Positions 43,829 to 52,846 of a stretch of DNA of 64,000 bases are shown one piece after another. The notes below the pieces were generated by a model. It searched no databases and was not told the DNA's origin. It saw only the letters and a list, made by a program, of their open reading frames with translations. Made by a program: the position numbers and the translations under genes. Positions within the stretch are counted from its first letter, which is position 1, and the number at the start of each line of letters is the position of its first letter. This DNA is from Cellulophaga tyrosinoxydans (GTDB lineage: Bacteria; Bacteroidota; Bacteroidia; Flavobacteriales; Flavobacteriaceae): NCBI RefSeq assembly GCF_900176415.1, contig NZ_FWXO01000001.1, positions 798,775 through 862,774 of the forward strand. Reading direction: 5' to 3'.

Positions 43829-43957
43829 ACGTAGCGATAGCGAAGTCAAATTAAAAATTGCGCAAGCATTAAACAATTAGACGTAGCGATAGCGAAGTCA
43901 AATTAGAAAATAGCAGAAGCGTTAAACAATTAGACATAGCGATAGCGAAGTCATATT
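43808..43957 (+). repeat. Three tandem copies of the atpG 3' end
   Basis: Three units of 52-53 bases start at 43808, 43860 and 43913. Each carries GCA/GCG-rich codons, then TTAAACAATTAG (the atpG end and stop) and GACGTAGCGATAGCGAAGTC or a one-base variant. The first copy is the true atpG terminus; the others are untranslated duplicates. Differences between copies are few, so the duplication is fairly young. Inside each unit TAGCGA is itself repeated. Confidence 0.85.
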
Positions 43958-43985
43958 CTTAGAAAAGAAAAGCTTTTTACAATTT

Positions 43986-44012
43986 AAAAACCCCGCAAAT
44001 GCGGGGTTTTTT
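43986..44012 (+). terminator. Terminator of the atp operon
   Basis: AAAAACCCCGC (43986-43996), loop AAAT, GCGGGGTTTTTT (44001-44012): a GC-rich hairpin with a T-run, a standard Rho-independent terminator. Confidence 0.9.
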
Positions 44013-44085
44013 CATTATTTACTTCAAATTAATGTAACATTTTTTTCTATATGCATCTAAAGGGAAACAACTTAAATTAATTACC

Positions 44086-44922
44086 ATGAAAACTTTTAAA
44101 ACTATTGCCGCATTAGTATTATTAATTTTGGCATCAACAGGTAATGCCCAAGACAAGGCTTTTAAAGTGTCTGTTATTGGCCAAGGAGAACCTATCTTAC
44201 TCTTCCCTGGATTCACCTGCACTGAAGCGGTATGGACCGATGTTGTGCAAGAACTTTCTAAAACGAACGAATGTCATGTATTTACATTTGCTGGTTTTGG
44301 CGAAGTACCAGCAATAGAAAAACCTTGGCTATCAAAAATAAAGGAAAGTATAGAAGTCTATATTCTTAAAGAAAAACTTCATAAACCCACCTTAATAGGT
44401 CACAGCCTAGGAGGGGCACTAGCGCTATGGTTAGCCTCAGAACATGACAATTACAACAAAATTATTGTCGTAGATGCGTTACCCTCAACAGGAGCTTTAA
44501 TGATGCCCAATTTTAAAAGCGAATATATGGTATATGACAACCCTTACAACACTCAGCTTCTTAACATGGACAAAGCTAACTTTGAAAAAATGGCAGATCA
44601 AATGGCACAAGGAATGACATTAACGGAATCCAAAAGAGCGCAAATAAAAAATTGGATACTTCAATCTGATAGGGAAACGTATGTTTATGGATATACCGAT
44701 TTACTTAAATTAGACTTAAGAGATTCTATTTCCAGTATTAAATCTCCATTAACTATTTTAGCTGCAACAGAACCTTATGGAGAAACTACCGTAAAACAGA
44801 CCTATCAAGAACAGTATAAAAATCTAGAAGGGTATACCATAAAATTTGCACCCAAATCAGCACATTTTATTATGTATGACCAACCTGTATGGTTATTAAA
44901 CGAAATAAAAACGGCTTTATAA
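44086..44922 (+). CDS. Exported alpha/beta fold hydrolase
   Basis: A 278-residue hydrolase with a signal peptide (about 1-22, ending in S-T-G-N-A-Q). The nucleophile elbow G-H-S-L-G-G has serine 107, aspartate 130 and histidine 260 (A-P-K-S-A-H-F) are suitable triad partners, and L-L-F-P-G-F near residue 40 is the oxyanion region. Substrate unknown. An ECF sigma factor gene begins six bases downstream, so hydrolase, sigma factor and a membrane protein form one likely operon, which is unusual. Confidence 0.88.
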   Translation: MKTFKTIAALVLLILASTGNAQDKAFKVSVIGQGEPILLFPGFTCTEAVWTDVVQELSKTNECHVFTFAGFGEVPAIEKPWLSKIKESIEVYILKEKLHKPTLIGHSLGGALALWLASEHDNYNKIIVVDALPSTGALMMPNFKSEYMVYDNPYNTQLLNMDKANFEKMADQMAQGMTLTESKRAQIKNWILQSDRETYVYGYTDLLKLDLRDSISSIKSPLTILAATEPYGETTVKQTYQEQYKNLEGYTIKFAPKSAHFIMYDQPVWLLNEIKTAL

Positions 44923-44928
44923 AGAAAT

Positions 44929-45426
44929 ATGACCCATTTAGAATCCCTTTTTAAAGACCTCTATCAGACGAATTATACAAAGGTATATAGATTATGTCTT
45001 GGTTATATGAAAGGAAATAGTACACAAGCTAATGAGCTATGTCAGGAGGTTTTTATAAAAGCATGGGAAAATTTATCATCGTTTAGACAAGAATCAGCTA
45101 TTTCAACTTGGGTATATCGAATAACTGTGAATACATGCTTATTATATTTAAGAAAAAAGAAAGATATTCCGGTATTAAAACTGTTAAACAATCTTGAAAG
45201 TCATCCTGAAGAAGAACAAAATTCTACAGTAGAAAAAGAGCAAAAATTAGCCAGTCTATACCGCTGTATTGAAAACTTAAATAAGGAAAATAAAAGTATC
45301 GTTTTATTAGAATTAGAAGGAATTCCACAAAAAGAAATTGCTGAAATAATGGGCTTAAATCACGAAGCTATCCGTGTTAGAATACACAGAATTAAAAATG
45401 AATTAACTAAATGTGTTCAAAAATGA
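44929..45426 (+). CDS. RNA polymerase sigma factor, ECF subfamily
   Basis: A 165-residue sigma-70 family factor with region 2 (L-C-Q-E-V-F-I-K-A-W-E-N-L, about 37-49) and region 4 (I-P-Q-K-E-I-A-E-I-M-G-L-N-H-E-A-I-R-V-R-I-H-R, about 127-149). It lacks region 3, as ECF factors do. The next gene, overlapping by four bases (ATGA), encodes a membrane protein that may act as its anti-sigma factor. Targets unknown. Confidence 0.93.
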   Translation: MTHLESLFKDLYQTNYTKVYRLCLGYMKGNSTQANELCQEVFIKAWENLSSFRQESAISTWVYRITVNTCLLYLRKKKDIPVLKLLNNLESHPEEEQNSTVEKEQKLASLYRCIENLNKENKSIVLLELEGIPQKEIAEIMGLNHEAIRVRIHRIKNELTKCVQK

Positions 45427-45977
45427 AATCATTTGATGAAATACAATCGCAATGGAACTCTCAGAAGAGTCAAGTTCCAGCTGAAAATGGGCATGAACTA
45501 ATTATTAGAAAGGTTAACACTATTAAAAAAAAGCAAAAGCTTACTAATGTTATATTAGTCATAACGGTCATAGTACTTATATTCTTTTTCATTTACATTT
45601 CAGCTTATAACGATTTGCTAGTAACATTTTCGTTGCTTTTAATGATTATATCTTTAGCAACACGAGTAGCTTTGGAAATGCGGAGTATTAAAATGCTCAA
45701 TAATCTTAATGTAAGTACTACGGTAGAAAATTTTAAAATAAGAATGATTAACTACTATAAAACAAGGGTTAATACACATTTAATTTGGACCCCTATAATC
45801 ATTCTGCTCTATAGCATAGGATTTATACTCCTTCTGCCAGCATTTAAGGCCAACCTATCATCAGGTTTCTATAACTACATTATCGTTTCGGCATTAGTAA
45901 TGTTGCTTTTGTTAGGTATGCTAATTTTTACACAAATAAGAAAAGAACTTGCTATTCTAAGAGAACTTAAAAGCTAG
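45423..45977 (+). CDS. Membrane protein, possible anti-sigma factor
   Basis: I do not recognise a named family. The 184-residue protein has a soluble N-terminal region of about 40 residues (S-F-D-E-I-Q-S-Q-W-N) and four hydrophobic segments (about 43-60, 63-82, 114-135 and 145-165). Overlap of its ATG with the sigma factor stop (ATGA) indicates tight coupling, so a role in holding the sigma factor at the membrane is a fair guess. An in-frame ATG at 45411 is possible but less likely. Confidence 0.75.
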   Translation: MKSFDEIQSQWNSQKSQVPAENGHELIIRKVNTIKKKQKLTNVILVITVIVLIFFFIYISAYNDLLVTFSLLLMIISLATRVALEMRSIKMLNNLNVSTTVENFKIRMINYYKTRVNTHLIWTPIIILLYSIGFILLLPAFKANLSSGFYNYIIVSALVMLLLLGMLIFTQIRKELAILRELKS

Positions 45978-46023
45978 TATAAAATATACTTAAATCTTTG
46001 TTTTAGAATAATTAACTTTGGAG

Positions 46024-46047
46024 AACCTCTCAATTTGGGAGGTTTTT
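46024..46047 (+). terminator. Terminator after the sigma-factor operon
   Basis: AACCTCTC (46024-46031), loop AATTT, GGGAGGTT followed by T residues (46037-46047) form a short hairpin with one wobble pair and a T-run, 47 bases after the membrane-protein stop. Confidence 0.75.
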
Positions 46048-46109
46048 ACCTTTAAAAAAATTGATTAATTCTAAAGAAATGCAGAAATTAATCGACTTTT
46101 GTGGCACTT

Positions 46110-47357
46110 ATGAAACCAAAGAAAAGCGCACTACTTTTTATATTCATTACGATATTAGTCGATGTTATTGGAATAGGAATCATTCTTCCCATAATTCCCG
46201 ATTTAATAATGGAACTAACTGGAGAGGGCATTCATAAGGCAGTTATTTACGGCATGTGGCTGACTGCTGCTTTCGCTGGCATGCAATTTTTATTCTCCCC
46301 TATTCTTGGAGAAATATCGGACCAGTATGGCAGACGCCCTATTTTATTACTAGCGTTATTTGGACTCACCATTGATTATCTTATTCACGCATGGGCTCCT
46401 TCTATCTTTTGGCTATTTTTAGGCAGGTTTTTAGCTGGTATTACGGGTGCGAGTTTTACGGTAGCCTCAGCATATATTGCTGATATAAGCACCAAAGAGA
46501 ATAAACCTAAGAATTTTGGACTAATTGGAGCAGCATTCGGATTAGGGTTTATTATTGGTCCTGGTATTGGAGGATATTTTGGGAATATAGATATCCGCCT
46601 ACCCTTTTATATTGCCGCTGGACTAACTTTCGCCAATTTTCTATTTGGGCTATTTTTGGTTCCTGAATCATTAATTTCGGAAAATAGAAGACCCGCACAA
46701 TTATTTAAAATGATTCCAGGCGTTTCATTATTAAGTTTTAAAAATTACAAAGGGGTTCTTTTATTAATTCTAGCGTTTTTTCTAGCTAACCTCGCAGGGC
46801 AATCGTTACCATCGGTTTGGTCTTATTATGGTATTGAACGCTATCAATGGAATCCCAAACAAATTGGAATATCGTTAATGATTGTTGGCCTGTTAGTTGC
46901 TTTTGTTCAAGGCTTTTTAGTTGGGGTTCTTGTCAAAAAATTTGGAAAAAGAAAAGTTATCACTTTCGGATTTCTACTCTGGACCATAGGTATGTTCTTA
47001 TTCTCTATAGCCAGTTCCCCTTGGATGCTCTATGTTTTCCTTATTCCGTATGCATTGGGTGGCATTGCCGGTCCTACTGTACAAGGCGTTATATCAAATC
47101 AAGTTTCTGAAAAAGAACAAGGAAACCTTCAAGGCGCTATTACAAGTTTGTTAAGCCTTACTGCTATTTTAGGCCAATTAATTTTCTCTTCTGTCTTTTA
47201 TTTTTTTATACGTCCAAATCAGAATGTCTATTTTCCAGGCGCCCCCTACGCCCTAGCTGCTTTGTTTTTATTTATTGCGTTTATCATTACGTTATCTGCT
47301 ATGAAAAAAATGAAGTTAGCTGATGAGAATGCAAAAATTGGAGAAGAAATGCTTTAA
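46110..47357 (+). CDS. MFS transporter, TCR/Tet family
   Basis: A 415-residue 12-helix exporter. The motif A characteristic G-E-I-S-D-Q-Y-G-R-R-P between helices 2 and 3 (about residues 68-78) and the motif C-like G-L-G-F-I-I-G-P-G-I-G-G (about 145-156) place it among drug:H+ antiporters of the TetA type. ATG 46110 is chosen; a GTG three codons upstream is in frame. It stands alone after the terminator. Natural substrate unknown. Confidence 0.9.
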   Translation: MKPKKSALLFIFITILVDVIGIGIILPIIPDLIMELTGEGIHKAVIYGMWLTAAFAGMQFLFSPILGEISDQYGRRPILLLALFGLTIDYLIHAWAPSIFWLFLGRFLAGITGASFTVASAYIADISTKENKPKNFGLIGAAFGLGFIIGPGIGGYFGNIDIRLPFYIAAGLTFANFLFGLFLVPESLISENRRPAQLFKMIPGVSLLSFKNYKGVLLLILAFFLANLAGQSLPSVWSYYGIERYQWNPKQIGISLMIVGLLVAFVQGFLVGVLVKKFGKRKVITFGFLLWTIGMFLFSIASSPWMLYVFLIPYALGGIAGPTVQGVISNQVSEKEQGNLQGAITSLLSLTAILGQLIFSSVFYFFIRPNQNVYFPGAPYALAALFLFIAFIITLSAMKKMKLADENAKIGEEML

Positions 47358-47421
47358 AGAAAGTATCGATCTAAACGTATTTCATCAAATTGATCGCGCT
47401 TAAACCTTTTATCCTTGACTT

Positions 47422-47451
47422 TTTGGCATTACTTTTGAAATAATACCTTTA
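47422..47451 (+). promoter_or_regulatory. Promoter of the 47473 lipoprotein gene
   Basis: TTTG (47422-47425), 18-base spacer, TACCTTTA (47444-47451) matches the consensus with one base off at the last position, with the same spacing as the atp promoter. An exact box TACTTTTG also lies at 47430-47437. Confidence 0.55.
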
Positions 47452-47472
47452 CAATACATAATTTACAGTACC

Positions 47473-47991
47473 ATGAAACAATTTCTTTACTTAACGATAC
47501 TTGCAATAATGGGATTAAGTAGTTGTAGTTCGCAAAAAAAATTACAAACAAACCCTCCTTTTACTGTTGATGGGCCAACTTGTCAAAAATGGACTGGTGG
47601 AATGGAAAGCAGTGGTTCTGGTTTAGAGGTTAGAATACCTTTAACCAACTTAGAAACAGAATCCATTTTAATGCAACAACTTTATTTTAGAGGTGATAGT
47701 ACAGATATTTCTACTGAAACAGTAAATGGTCAACGTTTTGCAATTGGTAGATTTTCTAATGGAAACTTAAAGAAACCAGACATTATCATGCACGCCGATC
47801 CAAAAAAGGAGTTTGGTAATCAGCCTCCTAAATTAAAAACTGGTGAAAAAGCAGAATTTCCATTTGAATTAAAAAACGACGAAGCAGTAATTTCATATAT
47901 CATTGGTGATGGGAAAACTATGAAATACACAAAAATTTCAGGTATAAAAGACCTACAGCCGCTAATTTATTCTAGCAAACCAAAAAACTAA
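47473..47991 (+). CDS. Putative lipoprotein of unknown function
   Basis: A 172-residue lipoprotein with the lipobox G-L-S-S-C (cysteine near residue 18) and a beta-rich mature part without recognisable motifs; a G-G-M-E-S-S-G-S-G-L-E segment near residue 42 and E-F-G-N-Q-P-P near residue 113 stand out. I cannot name a family or function. It is a single gene with its own promoter. Confidence 0.8.
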   Translation: MKQFLYLTILAIMGLSSCSSQKKLQTNPPFTVDGPTCQKWTGGMESSGSGLEVRIPLTNLETESILMQQLYFRGDSTDISTETVNGQRFAIGRFSNGNLKKPDIIMHADPKKEFGNQPPKLKTGEKAEFPFELKNDEAVISYIIGDGKTMKYTKISGIKDLQPLIYSSKPKN

Positions 47992-47992
47992 C

Positions 47993-48023
47993 TTTGTAGA
48001 CACCTTATTAATACCTACTTTTA
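47993..48023 (+). promoter_or_regulatory. Promoter of the 48042 flippase gene
   Basis: TTTG (47993-47996), 19-base spacer, TACTTTTA (48016-48023) resembles the -33/-7 consensus with one mismatch, 19 bases before the TTG start, and supports that start. Confidence 0.5.
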
Positions 48024-48041
48024 AGGCCTAATTTTCATAGG

Positions 48042-49505
48042 TTGAATCCATTTAAAAAACTCTTTAAGCAAACTTTTGTTTACGGCTTAGCAACCGTTCT
48101 TCCAAGAATGCTTTCCTTTATTCTGGTGCCTATTTACACCGCTGTAATGCCCAATCCGGCATTGTATGGCGAAGTTTCTATAATCTTTTCTTGGCTAGCT
48201 ATTTTTAATGTGTTTTTAGCCTACGGAATGGAAACTGCTTTTTTCAGGTTTTTCTATAAAGCGGAAGACAAGAATAAAGTAATTTCTACATCGCTCATCT
48301 CCATCATCGTCTCTACGGTAGTGTTTTTTATATTGGCTTTAATTTTACAACAGCAATTGGCAAATTGGAGTGGCATTGATGTCAAGTATATTCAGTTTAC
48401 CATTTACATTTTGGTATTAGATGCGCTGGTAATTATTCCTTTTTCATGGCTTAGAGCTACCGAAAAATCCACAAAATACGCCATCATTAAAATTGGTAAT
48501 GTTGCTATTAATTTAGGTCTAAATGTTTTTTTTCTAATTTATCTACCAAAAATAGTCACTGCCAATCCTTCAAGTGTTTTCGCTTGGATGTATAAACTAG
48601 ACTATCAAATATCTTATATTTTTATTTCAAATTTAATTGCCAGTGGAGTAACGCTATTATTAATGCTAGAACTTTATCTGAAAAACAAGTATGACTTTGA
48701 TAAAGAGCTCTGGAAAAAAATGATTAATTATGCTATGCCAGTCTTAATTGCTGGAATAGCATTTACCATAAATGAAGTATTCGACCGAATTTTACTTCAG
48801 TGGCTCCTTCCTGAAAATATTGCAGAATCTGAAATTGGTAAATATTCGGCCTGTTATAAAATTGCTGTTTTTATGACGCTTTTTGCCACAGGTTTTAGAT
48901 TGGGTATTGAACCTTTTTTCTTTAGCCATGCAGACTCTAAAGACCCTAAAAAAGCATACGCCCTAATTACCAACTATTTTGTAATTCTGGGGAGCATTAT
49001 TCTATTAGGCGTAGTGGTTTTTGCCGATTTACTAAAAATACTAATTGTAAAAAACGAGGCCTATTGGGAGGCAATGCCCGTGGTGCCAATTTTAATATTA
49101 GCGAGCTTTTTTCTTGGTATTTATCACAATTTATCGGTTTGGTATAAGGTAACTGATAAAACACGCTATGGAGCCTTTATTTCGCTTATTGGAGCAATTA
49201 TAACACTTTTAATTAATTTCTTTGGCATCCCTAAATTTGGTTACATGGCTTCAGCAGTTGCAACACTATTAGCGTATGGTACAATGATGATGCTTTCTTA
49301 CTCCATCGGTAAAAAACATTACCCTATTCCATATAATACGCGCAAAATAACATTCTATTTATCCGTTTCTATTCTTTTTTCTATTCTTTCATTTTATGTT
49401 TTCAATCAGCATTTTATAGTCGGACTCGTATTTTTGATCCTTTTCCTGGCATTAGTATATAAATTAGAACATGAAAAACTTAGACAAATACTATTTAAAA
49501 AATGA
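48042..49505 (+). CDS. Oligosaccharide flippase family protein (MATE/MOP superfamily)
   Basis: A 487-residue polytopic protein with about 14 hydrophobic segments. The start [21 protein letters not shown] (residues 2-22) is typical of conserved flavobacterial lipopolysaccharide flippases encoded just before dut, distinct from the locus-specific flippase at 1873. The start is TTG at 48042; no ATG precedes it. It overlaps dut by four bases (ATGA). It may flip a core or lipid-linked glycan. Confidence 0.87.
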   Translation: MNPFKKLFKQTFVYGLATVLPRMLSFILVPIYTAVMPNPALYGEVSIIFSWLAIFNVFLAYGMETAFFRFFYKAEDKNKVISTSLISIIVSTVVFFILALILQQQLANWSGIDVKYIQFTIYILVLDALVIIPFSWLRATEKSTKYAIIKIGNVAINLGLNVFFLIYLPKIVTANPSSVFAWMYKLDYQISYIFISNLIASGVTLLLMLELYLKNKYDFDKELWKKMINYAMPVLIAGIAFTINEVFDRILLQWLLPENIAESEIGKYSACYKIAVFMTLFATGFRLGIEPFFFSHADSKDPKKAYALITNYFVILGSIILLGVVVFADLLKILIVKNEAYWEAMPVVPILILASFFLGIYHNLSVWYKVTDKTRYGAFISLIGAIITLLINFFGIPKFGYMASAVATLLAYGTMMMLSYSIGKKHYPIPYNTRKITFYLSVSILFSILSFYVFNQHFIVGLVFLILFLALVYKLEHEKLRQILFKK

Positions 49506-49936
49506 ATATAAAAATTATCAATAAATCTAATCACGATGTACCGCATTACGAAACCAATGCCTCAGCAGGAATGGATCTTCGTGCGTATATTCCAGAAGCA
49601 ATTACATTACAACCTTTAGAGCGCGCAATAATTAAAACAGGGTTATTCATAGAATTACCTGTTGGTGTCGAGGCGCAAGTAAGACCACGTAGTGGGTTAG
49701 CGGCTAAAAAAGGAATTACCGTATTAAATTCTCCAGGCACTATCGATGCCGATTACAGAGGAGAAATTGGCGTGATTCTTGTGAATTTATCTAACGAACC
49801 ATTTGTTGTAGAAAATGGAGAAAGAATTGCACAATTGGTCATTGCAAAACATGAACGTGCCGATTGGAATTTGGTGGATTCCCTATCTGAAACAAAAAGA
49901 GGTGAAGGTGGTTTTGGAAGCACTGGTTTAAAATAA
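49502..49936 (+). CDS. dut: dUTP diphosphatase
   Basis: Dut hydrolyses dUTP to dUMP, keeping uracil out of DNA and feeding dTMP synthesis. The 144-residue protein shows all five trimeric dUTPase motifs: [16 protein letters not shown], the uridine-site segment [20 protein letters not shown] and [10 protein letters not shown] at the C-terminus. Coupled to the upstream flippase by an ATGA overlap. Confidence 0.97.
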   Translation: MNIKIINKSNHDVPHYETNASAGMDLRAYIPEAITLQPLERAIIKTGLFIELPVGVEAQVRPRSGLAAKKGITVLNSPGTIDADYRGEIGVILVNLSNEPFVVENGERIAQLVIAKHERADWNLVDSLSETKRGEGGFGSTGLK

Positions 49937-50040
49937 ATATTCTATGTACTCCAATGGAGAAATAAAAGGAAATATTTATACAATGCTACCGTTATCAATA
50001 ACAGCAAAGCACAAACATTAACATATTTGATATTTTAAAA

Positions 50041-51057
50041 ATGAAAATTATTGTACCCATGGCAGGTCGTGGTTCACGATTAAGACCACATAGTTTAACA
50101 GTACCAAAACCGCTTATTCCTGTTGCAGGAAAACCAATTGTTCATAGATTGGTGTCTGATATTGCAGGAGTTTTAAATGAAAAAATTGAAGAAATTGCAT
50201 TTATTTTAGGAGATCCTGCATTTTTCGGAGATGATGTTATAGAACATTTACAAACCCTATCCGCCGAGTTAGGAGCTAAATGTAGTATTTATCGTCAATT
50301 AGAACCAAAAGGTACTGGACATGCCATTATGTGCGCAGAACCTTCATTAAGTGGCCCTGCTGTTATCGCCTATGCAGATACCCTAATTCGTGCTGATTTT
50401 GATTTAGACAAAGAGGCAGACAGCGTAATCTGGACGAAAAGAGTTGATAACCCATCTGCTTATGGCGTGGTGAATTTAAACGACAAAAATGAAATAATAG
50501 AGTTAGTAGAAAAGCCTGAAACTTTTGTTAGTGACCAAGCCGTAATTGGTATCTACTATTTTAAAGATGTTGCTGTCTTAAAGAAAGAACTGCAGTATGT
50601 GTTAGATCACAACATTATTAATGGCGGGGAATATCAAATTAACGATGGTATTAAACGTATGATGGCCAACGGTAAAATATTTAAAACAGGTACCGTTAGC
50701 GAATGGATGGATTGCGGAAATAAGGAAGTTACTATAGAAACCAATCAGCGAATGTTAGGGTTTTTAGCTGCAGATGGTGAGCAATTAATAGCTAAATCAG
50801 CAAAATTAGAAAATGCCAATATTATAGAACCTTGCTTTATAGGTGAAAATGTAGTTTTAAAAAATACGACTGTTGGTCCTTATGTATCTATCGGTAAAAA
50901 TACCGTAATTGAGAATTCAACTGTTAAGAATAGCTTAATTCAGACCAATACTAAAATTATGAATGCTAATTTAGACAATGCTATGATTGGTAATCATGTG
51001 CATTATAATGGAAATTTTGAGTCCATTAGCATTGGAGATTATTCTATTTTAGAATAG
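50041..51057 (+). CDS. Sugar-phosphate nucleotidyltransferase with left-handed beta-helix tail
   Basis: A 338-residue nucleotidyltransferase. The N-terminal domain has the signature M-A-G-R-G-S-R-L-R-P-H-S-L-T-V-P-K-P-L (about 7-25) and a G-T-G-H-A-I-M-C-A-E segment near residue 91; the C-terminal part has hexapeptide-like repeats. It activates a hexose-1-phosphate with an NTP (glucose-1-phosphate or mannose-1-phosphate-type). It is one of the conserved core genes of Bacteroidota next to dut, not the locus-specific rfbA. The exact substrate is not certain. Confidence 0.85.
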   Translation: MKIIVPMAGRGSRLRPHSLTVPKPLIPVAGKPIVHRLVSDIAGVLNEKIEEIAFILGDPAFFGDDVIEHLQTLSAELGAKCSIYRQLEPKGTGHAIMCAEPSLSGPAVIAYADTLIRADFDLDKEADSVIWTKRVDNPSAYGVVNLNDKNEIIELVEKPETFVSDQAVIGIYYFKDVAVLKKELQYVLDHNIINGGEYQINDGIKRMMANGKIFKTGTVSEWMDCGNKEVTIETNQRMLGFLAADGEQLIAKSAKLENANIIEPCFIGENVVLKNTTVGPYVSIGKNTVIENSTVKNSLIQTNTKIMNANLDNAMIGNHVHYNGNFESISIGDYSILE

Positions 51058-51120
51058 TCTAAAATAACTTTAAGAATAACTGGCCTTCTCTTGAACACGG
51101 AAGGTCAGATTTTAAGACTT

Positions 51121-52068
51121 ATGAAAAGAAAGATATACATAACACCTCTATTATTTGGGCTATTTTTAGTCTCAAGTCTTTCTTATTCTCAAGAACAAAA
51201 TACCGCTGAAGAAGATAACGCCTCTGTTTACCTTGAGGATTATTCTGATGAATTTCAAGAAAAATTCTTTGAAGCTCTGAAGCAAAAAGGGATCGAAAAC
51301 TACGATAAAGCTATACATCTATTTTTAGATTGTAAAAAACTAGATCCTGAGACCAAAGCTGTTGACCACGAATTGGCCAAGGTATACCGAGAAACAAAAC
51401 AACTAGATTTAGCTCAAGATTATGCAATCAACGCTGTAAACTCCGATCCTGAAAACATCTGGTATTTACAAAATCTTGTTACGATATTAAATCTAAAGCA
51501 AAGTGGAATTTCTGAAGTGGCTTCAAGAATTCCGAGTGAAGATATTAATCTTAAACAAAATTTAGCTTTAGTGTATTATCAGATGGAAAATTACCAAAGT
51601 GCCATTCAGGTTTTAAATACATTAAAAAATTCAGCATTTACCGAAAACCTTAATTCCAAATTAAAAATGGGATTAAAAGAGCAAGAAGAAAATACCGAAA
51701 CATTTTCGTTTAGCACAACTGTTAATTCAGATTCTACCACTAATGAAACAGGTACAATTGACCATTATAGATACAATATAGAAAACATCATTCGTGCTAA
51801 AAACTTTTTAATACTTGATACGGTTGCAAAAGAGGCTCTAGAAAATTATCCTGCGCAGCCTTATTTTTACTACGCTCGCGGATTGGCCTTAAACACGAAA
51901 AAGAGATACCGTGAAGCGGCAAGTATTTTAGAAGAATCATTAGATTATATGCTAGATGACATTTCATTAGCCAATAAAATTTATAAAGAACTTTCAACTG
52001 CTTATACTGGATTAAACAACAGCGTAAAAGCAAACATATATCTAAGAAAAATTAGACCAGGATTTTAA
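51121..52068 (+). CDS. Exported tetratricopeptide-repeat protein
   Basis: A 315-residue periplasmic protein with a signal peptide (about 1-24, ending in S-L-S-Y-S-Q) and TPR repeats, for example K-G-I-E-N-Y-D-K-A-I-H-L-F, Q-M-E-N-Y-Q-S-A-I-Q-V-L and K-R-Y-R-E-A-A-S-I-L-E-E. It precedes the DUF4292 lipoprotein and EnvC-like genes with short spacers, so a role in envelope assembly is likely. The ATG at 51121 fits the signal peptide; a TTG ten codons upstream is in frame. Confidence 0.85.
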   Translation: MKRKIYITPLLFGLFLVSSLSYSQEQNTAEEDNASVYLEDYSDEFQEKFFEALKQKGIENYDKAIHLFLDCKKLDPETKAVDHELAKVYRETKQLDLAQDYAINAVNSDPENIWYLQNLVTILNLKQSGISEVASRIPSEDINLKQNLALVYYQMENYQSAIQVLNTLKNSAFTENLNSKLKMGLKEQEENTETFSFSTTVNSDSTTNETGTIDHYRYNIENIIRAKNFLILDTVAKEALENYPAQPYFYYARGLALNTKKRYREAASILEESLDYMLDDISLANKIYKELSTAYTGLNNSVKANIYLRKIRPGF

Positions 52069-52080
52069 ATTTAAACTAGC

Positions 52081-52845
52081 GTGATAAAAAAAATTGTACT
52101 TAGTATTTTACTTGTTGTATTCGCTTCCTGTAAATCAACAAAAATAATTACCAGTGGTGAAGTTGATACCAATTTAAGCTCTAAAGCCGTAATTAAGTCG
52201 CATTATGCCAATGCATTAGCTTTTAAAACTATTTCTGGCAAAATGAAAATAGACTACGAAGATAAAAATGCATCACAGGGTTTTAGTGTTAGTCTAAGAA
52301 TGGAAAAAGATAAAGCCATATGGATTAGTGCTACGTTAGGAGTGGTAAAAGCGTATATAACACCTAACAGAGTATCGTTTTACAACAGGCTAGATAATAC
52401 GTATTTTGATGGTGATTTTTCATATTTAAGTAAATTATTAGGCACTGAATTAGACTTTGAAAAGGTGCAAAATTTACTTTTGGGAGAAGCACTTTTAGAT
52501 TTAAGAAAAGACAAATATGATGTTTCTATTGCTAGTGAAAACTACGAGTTAAAACCAAAAAAAGCACTAGATTTATTTAAAATATTATTTCAAATAGAAC
52601 CCAAGCATTATAAAATTGGTACACAACAAATTTCCCAACCAGAAAAAGGACGTTTATTAGATATCACTTATAAAAATTATCAAGAAATAGATCAGAAAAT
52701 AATTCCTAATGAAATAAATATTTCTGCAATTATGGATGGTAACGAGAGTATAATTGCTATTGAATATAAAAATATAGAATTCAACCGAAGTTTAAAATTC
52801 CCTTATGATATCCCAAAAGGATTTAAAGAAATTATTCTAGAATAA
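52081..52845 (+). CDS. DUF4292 family lipoprotein
   Basis: A 254-residue outer-envelope lipoprotein: signal with lipobox V-F-A-S-C (cysteine 17), then a LolA/LolB-like beta-rich DUF4292 domain (K-M-K-I-D-Y-E-D near residue 56, P-N-R-V-S-F-Y-N-R-L near residue 96). DUF4292 proteins are conserved in Bacteroidota beside EnvC-like genes and may take part in lipoprotein or lipid handling. The start is GTG at 52081. Confidence 0.85.
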   Translation: MIKKIVLSILLVVFASCKSTKIITSGEVDTNLSSKAVIKSHYANALAFKTISGKMKIDYEDKNASQGFSVSLRMEKDKAIWISATLGVVKAYITPNRVSFYNRLDNTYFDGDFSYLSKLLGTELDFEKVQNLLLGEALLDLRKDKYDVSIASENYELKPKKALDLFKILFQIEPKHYKIGTQQISQPEKGRLLDITYKNYQEIDQKIIPNEINISAIMDGNESIIAIEYKNIEFNRSLKFPYDIPKGFKEIILE

Positions 52846-52846
52846 T

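Noticed and set aside
43808-43957. CRISPR-like tandem repeat
   Set aside because: Units are contiguous with no unique spacers and derive from the atpG end; no cas genes are nearby.
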